Below, one piece after another: positions 5,936-10,482 of a stretch of 10,482 bases of DNA. Made by a program: the position numbers and the translations under genes. The DNA lies in contig DHAA01000062.1 in the NCBI GenBank assembly GCA_002397275.1, positions 1-10,482 on the forward strand, in the 5' to 3' direction. Within the stretch, counting starts at the first letter, position 1; the number at the start of each line of letters is the position of its first letter. This stretch comes from Thermacetogenium sp. UBA4966. GTDB taxonomy: Bacteria; Bacillota; DSM-12270; Thermacetogeniales; Thermacetogeniaceae. A model generated the notes under the pieces. That model was given only the letters and a program-made list of their open reading frames with translations, had not been told where the DNA came from and did not search any database.

Positions 5936-7669
5936 CTAGTCGTCCTCCCGGGATGATGTCATGGCGGCTTGCAGCGCCTCGCCTGCAGCGATCACCTGGT
6001 CCGCGTTTTTGCTGCGCAGCGCTTTTTTAGCCGCCTTGATCGCTCCGCCCAGCGTTTCTCTCGCCGCTTTTTGGGCTTGCTTATCCTTGCTTTTTGCGGC
6101 TTGCTTCTGCATTTGTTCGGCCTGCGACAGCAAGCTTTCCAGCTCTGTGCGCGCCTGACCGGCCTGGCGAAATTTGTCGTCTTCCGCGGCGTACTGCTGG
6201 GCGTCACGGATGGCTTTTTGGATATCTGCGTCACTCATATTGGATGATGCTTCAATTGTGATCTCCTGTGCTTTGCCGGTTTTCAGGTCTTTGGCAGCCA
6301 CATTGACGATGCCGTTGGCGTCGATGGTAAAGGTTACCTCGATCTGCGGTACGCCCTTCAGCGCCCTTTGGATCCCCTTCAGCTTGAACCTGCCCAACGT
6401 TTTGTTCTGGCTGGCTCTAGGGCGTTCCCCTTGCAGCACGTGGATTTCTACGGCAGGCTGGAAATGGGCCGCTGTGGTGAACACCTGACTTTTAGAAATA
6501 GGGATTGTGGTGTTGCGCTCAATCACATGGGTGCATACGCCGCCCACAGTTTCGATACCGAGGGAGAGCGGCGTCACATCCAATAGCAACAGTCCGGTTA
6601 CTTCGCCCCCCATCACCCCTCCCTGCAAGGCGGCGCCTATAGCCACGCACTCGTCGGGATTGATGCCTTTGAAGCCGTCTTTGCCGGTTATGCTTTTTAC
6701 TTTCTCCTGCACCGCGGGCACACGTGTGGCGCCGCCCACCAGCAATACCTTGCCGATATCGCTTTTGGAGATATGAGCGTCCTCCATCGCCTGCCGCACC
6801 GGCCCCGCGGTAGCATCTACCAAATGAGCGGTCAATTCATTGAACCTGGCCTGCGATATGGAGATGTTCATGTGCTGAGGGGTTCCCTTGAAGTCGGTGA
6901 GATAGGGTAGGTTGATGACAGCGTTTACGGAAGCTGAAAGCTCCTTTTTGGCCTGTTCCGCGGCTTCTCGGACACGCCTCATCGCCGCGGGATCTCCTGA
7001 AAGTTCCGCCTTGTTTTCCTTTTTGAACTCGGCTACAAGCCAGTCCGCCAGACAGCTGTCAAAATCGTCGCCGCCCAGGCGGTTGTTGCCCGCGGTCGCC
7101 AGCACCTCGATCACGCCGTCCTTGATGTCCAGTACCGACACGTCGAAGGTGCCGCCGCCGAGGTCGAAGACCAGCACCTTCTGGTTTTCCTCTTTGTCCA
7201 CGCCGTAAGCCACCGCCGCGGCCGTGGGCTCGTTGATGATGCGTCTGACCTCCAGCCCGGCAATGGCGCCGGCATCCTTGGTGGCCTGCCGCTGGGCATC
7301 GGTAAAATAGGCGGGTACGGTGATCACCGCCTCGTTCACCGTCTCGCCAAGATACGCTTCCGCGTCCCTTTTCAGCTTGCCTAAAATCATGGCCGATATC
7401 TCAGGCGGGGTAAAAAATTTTCCATCAATATCTACTTTGTACGCGGTACCCATCTCTCGTTTGATGGAACCGATGGTGCGCTCGGGGTTGATTACAGCTT
7501 GCCGCAATGCCAGCTGCCCCACCAGACGCTCGCCGCTCTGCGAAAAGGCTACTACAGAAGGTGTGGTGCGTCCGCCCTCGGCGTTTGGTATAATCACCGG
7601 CCTGCCGCCCTCCATCACCGCCGCGCAGGAATTGGTGGTACCCAGATCGATTCCGATAATTTTTCCCAT
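5936..7669 (-). CDS. Hsp70 chaperone, DnaK paralogue of the TetR-J-protein operon
   Basis: This ATP-driven chaperone binds and releases unfolded or specific clients with the help of a J-protein. The start is the ATG at 7669: GGAGG lies eight bases upstream, inside the five extra codons of the longer frame opening at 7684. The protein has 577 residues. The nucleotide-binding domain (1-~360) shows IGIDLGTTNS, INEPTAAAVAYG, FDLGGGTFDVS and VLLVGGATRVP, and lacks the ~24-residue insert of Gram-negative DnaK. The LLLLDVTPLSLGIET linker and substrate-binding domain follow (~361-475), then a short helical lid (~478-577) without the acidic EEVD-like tail. The usual PAPRG loop is replaced by QRALKG. 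It is the last gene of the operon, 55 bases after the J-protein gene, with no grpE or hrcA nearby, so it is probably a second, specialised Hsp70 rather than the housekeeping one. Confidence 0.95.
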   Translation of the reverse strand: MGKIIGIDLGTTNSCAAVMEGGRPVIIPNAEGGRTTPSVVAFSQSGERLVGQLALRQAVINPERTIGSIKREMGTAYKVDIDGKFFTPPEISAMILGKLKRDAEAYLGETVNEAVITVPAYFTDAQRQATKDAGAIAGLEVRRIINEPTAAAVAYGVDKEENQKVLVFDLGGGTFDVSVLDIKDGVIEVLATAGNNRLGGDDFDSCLADWLVAEFKKENKAELSGDPAAMRRVREAAEQAKKELSASVNAVINLPYLTDFKGTPQHMNISISQARFNELTAHLVDATAGPVRQAMEDAHISKSDIGKVLLVGGATRVPAVQEKVKSITGKDGFKGINPDECVAIGAALQGGVMGGEVTGLLLLDVTPLSLGIETVGGVCTHVIERNTTIPISKSQVFTTAAHFQPAVEIHVLQGERPRASQNKTLGRFKLKGIQRALKGVPQIEVTFTIDANGIVNVAAKDLKTGKAQEITIEASSNMSDADIQKAIRDAQQYAAEDDKFRQAGQARTELESLLSQAEQMQKQAAKSKDKQAQKAARETLGGAIKAAKKALRSKNADQVIAAGEALQAAMTSSREDD

Positions 7670-7724
7670 CTGTCTGTCCTCCATTATTATTCATTGCGTA
7701 TGCAACGCATATTCAACTTATATT

Positions 7725-8459
7725 TCAGCAGCAGCGGCAGCAGAATAAGCAAAGCAGCTGTAACAGTAGAATCTCCAGAATGCCGCGGGCAAGGTTCTGC
7801 ATGTTAAATCCATAGCTTTGCCCTGTCTGCCGGTATGTAAAGCCGCCCTGTAGGAACTGGTTGAGCAGTCGCTCATATTCAACATTTCCCGGTTCCAGGC
7901 GCACCGCTTCTTTGGCATAGTTCAGCGCCGTTACCCGACTGCCGACCCCGGCATGAGCAATGGCGCTGAGATAATGCCACTCCGCGCTGCGTTCCGGCAT
8001 CTGGGAGAGGATACGCAATGCCTCCCGGTACTGCCGGATCTGAATAAGCAGGCGTGCCTGCTGTATCGAGGGAGCGCCGGATCCTTGCTGCCCGCTGCCC
8101 TGCTGTTCCCACCCCTGGCCGAACAGGTCGTCGAATATGTCGCCGAAGCCCCCGAAATCGAAGCCGCCGAAGGGGTCGTCCCCCCGGTATGTATAACCCC
8201 CTCCCGGCGGCCGGTCATGCCGCTGCGGTCCATAGCTTCCGTCGGGTTGCTCATAAGAAGCACCGCCGGTTTTTTGCGTCTTGATCTGTTCGTAGGCAGC
8301 GTTGATCTGGCGCATCTTCTGTTCCGCTGCTTTGTCCCCGGGGTGCAAGTCGGGATGGTACTTCTTGACCAGCTTGTGGTAGGCCCGGGAGAGTTCCTCT
8401 TTCGATGCGGAGGGGCTGATGCCCAATATCTTGTATGGATCTTCCATCTTATGCATCAT
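7725..8459 (-). CDS. J-domain co-chaperone with TPR-like region and Cys-rich tail
   Basis: J-proteins stimulate Hsp70 ATPase and hand it clients; the partner here is almost certainly the hsp70 gene 55 bases downstream. Residues 5-62 are a full J-domain with YHKLVKKYHPD and the HPD triad at 35-37. A Gly/Phe/Asp-rich stretch (~84-117, with DPFGGFDFGGFGDIFDDLFG) follows. Residues ~130-205 form helical pairs like tetratricopeptide repeats, ending in LNYAKEAVRLEPGN. There are no zinc fingers and no DnaJ C-terminal beta domains, so it is a specialised (class C) J-protein. The last ~20 residues are hydrophobic and end CLFCCRCC. AAGGA six bases upstream supports the ATG at 8459, or the one at 8456; the gene overlaps the end of the DUF5685 gene by 11 bases, indicating translational coupling. 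Confidence 0.92.
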   Translation of the reverse strand: MMHKMEDPYKILGISPSASKEELSRAYHKLVKKYHPDLHPGDKAAEQKMRQINAAYEQIKTQKTGGASYEQPDGSYGPQRHDRPPGGGYTYRGDDPFGGFDFGGFGDIFDDLFGQGWEQQGSGQQGSGAPSIQQARLLIQIRQYREALRILSQMPERSAEWHYLSAIAHAGVGSRVTALNYAKEAVRLEPGNVEYERLLNQFLQGGFTYRQTGQSYGFNMQNLARGILEILLLQLLCLFCCRCC

Positions 8460-9261
8460 CCCCTTTCCTTTTGCGAGTCCGATATTTCCGCCAAACGCCG
8501 GAGTACAGGTGATTTATCAGAATATGCCTATCTCGCCGGAGGGGGAGCTTCTCAAATTCGACGGTGCATTCGGCGATGACCATGGTGAGCATCGCCGTGT
8601 AATCCGTTTCCAGCTGTGCCGCCAGCGGATTGTAGCGTTGTTTTTTGATGTCGGCTTTCAAATCATTCACCGCATCGAGAAGGTAGATAAAACGGCCGAG
8701 GGAAGCTCCCATGCGCCGCAGCGTGTCGGCATACTCATCCTCGCGCCAGGCGAACAGGGCGCCCATCAGTTCTCCGAAGCAGTTGGCGGGCAGATCCGGA
8801 TTGAGTTCATTGTCTTCTTCCATCTCCCCAAGATCCCGCAGCTTGTCGGCGATCACCAGGCACTGCTGAGGATGGGCCTCTTCTACAGAGGGCAGGTATT
8901 TGGCCAGCGCCCTGCTCTTTTGTTTGGCGATCAGGTTATGGCTGTCGTGCCAGTTATCCAGGCACTGGTAATAGGCGAGAATGATGTTCATATCCGCTGC
9001 GTAGGCCGCGGCCTCTGTCACCGCATAAGCGCGCCCTTTTAACGGGTGGAAAATACAGCGCCGGCTGCCCTCTGTCTCCTTCAGTTCGTACAATGACGAC
9101 AGCAGCATGGCCAGAAAGGCCATATCGCAGGCCAGGCTGGCCTTGCCGATGCTGCCGTATCGCACATCCAATTGGCGGCACAAGCCGCAATAGCACCTTT
9201 GATAACGCTCTTTCTCCTCTTTGGACAGCTCTTTGGGGTTTGTAGCGATGTATCCGAACAT
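8449..9261 (-). CDS. DUF5685-family protein with two DxxxD motifs
   Basis: This 270-residue, largely helical protein belongs to a family I recognise as DUF5685 from its start MFGYIATNPKEL and the YCGLCRQL motif (Cys23, Cys25, Cys28), in a J-protein/Hsp70 neighbourhood typical of Clostridia. The function is undescribed as far as I know. Two aspartate-rich helices stand out: LDNWHD (D102/D106) and YLLDAVNDLKAD (D196/D200/D204), the latter followed by KKQRYNPL. This layout resembles the paired DxxxD motifs that hold magnesium-diphosphate in squalene/phytoene synthases, where the second motif is likewise followed by a basic R-x-Y-x-P-type stretch. There is no membrane segment, and the C-terminus is strongly basic (RKYRTRKRKG). 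Its ATG shares one base with the TAA of the tetR gene, and its end overlaps the J-protein start, so all three are translated together. Confidence 0.85.
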   Translation of the reverse strand: MFGYIATNPKELSKEEKERYQRCYCGLCRQLDVRYGSIGKASLACDMAFLAMLLSSLYELKETEGSRRCIFHPLKGRAYAVTEAAAYAADMNIILAYYQCLDNWHDSHNLIAKQKSRALAKYLPSVEEAHPQQCLVIADKLRDLGEMEEDNELNPDLPANCFGELMGALFAWREDEYADTLRRMGASLGRFIYLLDAVNDLKADIKKQRYNPLAAQLETDYTAMLTMVIAECTVEFEKLPLRRDRHILINHLYSGVWRKYRTRKRKGDDA

Positions 9262-9887
9262 TATGCGTCCGCCTTCTTTAATTTCAGAAATCCCCGCTTC
9301 AGCAGCTCCAGCCGCACAACATACCGGGAACGGACATTCCGATAGTTAGATATATCGAAAAATGATTTGGCAAAGGCCTCCCCGGTCAGAAGCAGCAGAA
9401 CGCCCAGCATATTGCCGAAGTCTTTTTCAGCGCGTACATCCAGCGAATCCATATTGATATAAGGGAGCAGATCCATAGCAAATTCGCCGAAGGTGGTATC
9501 ACCGGCTTGCTGGCGTAGAAATTCGTTATTCACACGGATATCCGAAAAGACGTTTTTGCAAAATTCATTATTTTTTTCCTCTGTGACAAACGTAAAGGTG
9601 AAATCAAGAATGTCGAGGAACATCTGAAATAAATCGCCGCCGCTTTGCTTCAGGCTTAGCAAGGCATGGCGCTTCAGCATTTTTCCGTAGTCGGCCAGCA
9701 GATACTGCAGCATGTCCTGTTTATTCTCAAAGTACTGGTAGAAGCTGCCGCGCGGGATGCCGGCTGTCTTGATGATTCGGTTGATGGAAATATTAGCAAA
9801 AGGAACACGGGAAAATTCTTCGTGAATGGCGGCCAGCAGCCTTTTTTGTTTTTCTTCCGGCAAGTTAAAAAAGGTTTTAGTAGGCAT
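9261..9887 (-). CDS. TetR/AcrR-family transcriptional regulator
   Basis: This 208-residue one-component repressor-type regulator has an N-terminal helix-turn-helix at residues ~33-52 (ISINRIIKTAGIPRGSFYQYF, ending in the typical YxYF and K). A helical ligand-binding and dimerisation domain follows to the end. The ligand pocket is not identifiable by eye. The start at 9887 has GAGGG about seven bases upstream. It lies 12 bases after the zinc-ribbon gene and its stop shares one base with the DUF5685 start, so it sits inside the chaperone operon it probably controls. The likely operator is the perfect palindrome between -35 and -10 at 10379-10395, with a second near-copy at 10347-10359. A small hydrophobic inducer would be usual for the family, but none is shown by the sequence. 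Confidence 0.93.
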   Translation of the reverse strand: MPTKTFFNLPEEKQKRLLAAIHEEFSRVPFANISINRIIKTAGIPRGSFYQYFENKQDMLQYLLADYGKMLKRHALLSLKQSGGDLFQMFLDILDFTFTFVTEEKNNEFCKNVFSDIRVNNEFLRQQAGDTTFGEFAMDLLPYINMDSLDVRAEKDFGNMLGVLLLLTGEAFAKSFFDISNYRNVRSRYVVRLELLKRGFLKLKKADA

Positions 9888-9899
9888 ATTTTCCCTCGT

Positions 9900-10295
9900 T
9901 CAGGTTTTTTTCTCAAACGTTGTTCCGCATTTCGGGCAGCGTATGGAGATGCGGCCTTTGCCCTTCGGCACGCGCAATTGCTGTTTGCAGGAAGGACAAC
10001 GATAGAAGCGGTGGGTTTTGCTCTGGCTCAGCCGGGTTTTGGTACGGCTGAAAAAACGGGTCAGATTCCCCTTTACACGGAGAAAGGCAAGGTTTTCCTG
10101 CCTGCGTTGTTCTGCGTTTCTGGAAAGCATGCGGAATACACAGAAAAACAGCGACACCATCGCCAGGGAAGTTAATATTGACCGCAGTGTAAATAAGGAT
10201 CCAATACACAGAATCAATGCAAAAATGGACAGAAAGCCGTTTAGGTCATCCTGTCCATAACGACCATACATAAAGCGTTCCAGCCATGCTCTCAT
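9900..10295 (-). CDS. Membrane protein with C-terminal zinc ribbon
   Basis: This protein of about 131 residues has two adjacent membrane segments (about 20-38 and 40-56, a hairpin with both ends in the cytoplasm). A basic linker rich in Arg and Lys follows, then a C-terminal zinc ribbon with CPSC and CPKC, the cysteine pairs lying 17 residues apart. I have the impression of a widespread clostridial family with a conserved GRYG-x-D/Q-x-L N-terminal motif, but I know no function. The chosen start is the ATG at 10295, because AAAGGGG lies seven bases upstream; the ATG at 10301 is only one base from it. It is the first gene of the operon, about 70 bases downstream of the promoter, and 12 bases precede the tetR gene. 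It could anchor or sense at the membrane for the chaperone unit. Confidence 0.85.
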   Translation of the reverse strand: MRAWLERFMYGRYGQDDLNGFLSIFALILCIGSLFTLRSILTSLAMVSLFFCVFRMLSRNAEQRRQENLAFLRVKGNLTRFFSRTKTRLSQSKTHRFYRCPSCKQQLRVPKGKGRISIRCPKCGTTFEKKT

Positions 10296-10346
10296 CGCCA
10301 TTCCCCTTTGTGTGTTTCTACCTAAATAATATGCTGCAGTAAAGAG

Positions 10347-10359
10347 TGACAGGGTGACA
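10347..10359. promoter_or_regulatory. Likely second operator O2, imperfect copy
   Basis: TGACA-GGG-TGACA matches the O1 core TGACA-N3-TGTCA at 9 of 10 half-site positions. It lies about 8-20 bases downstream of the predicted start point, with its centre 34 bases (about three helical turns) from that of O1, so both sites would face the same side of the DNA. Cooperative repression or a roadblock is plausible. Confidence 0.55.
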
Positions 10360-10372
10360 TCAGAATAGGGCT

Positions 10373-10401
10373 ATTATATATGACACCCTGTCATAAGTCA
10401 A
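10373..10401 (-). promoter_or_regulatory. Sigma-A-type promoter of the five-gene chaperone operon
   Basis: On the minus strand, TTGACT (10401-10396) and TATAAT (10378-10373) are separated by exactly 17 bases, the optimum for the housekeeping sigma factor. Transcription would start near 10366, leaving a leader of about 70 bases before the first gene. No other gene start lies between, so this promoter should serve the zinc-ribbon, tetR, DUF5685, J-protein and hsp70 genes together. Confidence 0.8.
10379..10395. promoter_or_regulatory. Likely TetR operator O1, filling the promoter spacer
   Basis: TATGACA-CCC-TGTCATA is a perfect inverted repeat with 7-bp arms and a three-base centre. It occupies precisely the 17 bases between -35 and -10, so a bound dimer would block RNA polymerase. 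Size and symmetry fit a TetR-family dimer, and the only regulator encoded in the window is in the operon driven by this promoter. Confidence 0.75.
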
Positions 10402-10482
10402 TTAGAATCGAAGCAGCCTTTTTCAAAATATTTATATTATACACAAGTTCACATTCATCTTGACCATTAAAGCGATTTCCAG
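10402..10482. other. AT-rich DNA upstream of the chaperone operon promoter
   Basis: No gene or convincing regulatory element is seen between the promoter and the window edge. A TTGACC at 10460-10465 on the + strand could be a -35 box for a divergent gene outside the window, but the matching -10 region would lie at the edge and is not visible. Confidence 0.3.

Noticed and set aside
7669..7725. Hairpin between the J-protein and hsp70 genes as a terminator
   Set aside because: Only 4-bp stems around TTGC-ATAC-GCAA can form and no T-run follows; a good GGAGG ribosome-binding site suggests simple co-transcription.
7953..8579. Long + strand frame of 208 codons opposite the J-protein gene
   Set aside because: It is antisense to a clear J-domain protein and overlaps the DUF5685 gene; its translation has no protein-like features. 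It is a GC-driven shadow, like the other frames antisense to 5936-9900.
10460..10465. TTGACC as -35 of a divergent gene
   Set aside because: No -10 or start codon can be seen before the window ends.
1..10482. CRISPR array, tRNA or rRNA genes
   Set aside because: No regularly spaced repeats, no tRNA cloverleaf with a CCA-type end and no rRNA-like conserved segments were seen on either strand.

Overview
The window looks like a chromosomal segment of a Gram-positive anaerobe-type Firmicute (Bacillota, most likely Clostridia). The evidence is the purine-rich Shine-Dalgarno sites, an Hsp70 that lacks the nucleotide-binding-domain insert seen in Gram-negative DnaK, and a DUF5685 gene next to a J-protein and an Hsp70, a neighbourhood I associate with Clostridia. 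No species call is possible. The window is a mosaic: bases ~240-3470 are AT-rich, while ~3480-10300 and a short island at ~50-230 are GC-richer.

Left part (1-3310, + strand). A GC-rich, hairpin-rich island of unknown identity is followed by about 350 bases without a convincing gene. Then come a secreted protein and a small membrane protein of unknown function (581-1696), and a run of damaged or overlapping genes: a C-terminal gene remnant, a frameshifted small acidic protein, a frameshifted GNAT acetyltransferase, a 154-codon gene of unknown function and a small membrane protein. Two terminators close the block.

Middle (3477-5927, + strand). A family-4 glycosyltransferase carries a one-base frameshift and is then cut in the middle of its catalytic domain. 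It is joined directly to an SsuA/TauA-type ABC substrate-binding protein that has lost its signal peptide. The matching permease follows and no ATPase is present. This is a deletion or rearrangement scar, or an assembly chimera.

Right part (10401-5936, - strand). This is the intact and most interesting unit, a compact five-gene operon: membrane zinc-ribbon protein, TetR-family regulator, DUF5685 protein, specialised J-domain protein and Hsp70. The genes overlap or lie 12-55 bases apart. A TTGACT-N17-TATAAT promoter precedes the unit. Its 17-base spacer is exactly a perfect inverted repeat (TATGACA-GGG-TGTCATA), and a near-copy lies just downstream of the start point, so autoregulation by the TetR protein is likely. 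The inferred job is a dedicated, inducible chaperone pair: the J-protein would recruit the Hsp70 to a particular client or to the membrane. The DUF5685 partner carries two DxxxD motifs reminiscent of squalene/phytoene-synthase-type enzymes, which suggests a link to isoprenoid or membrane chemistry. That link is inference.
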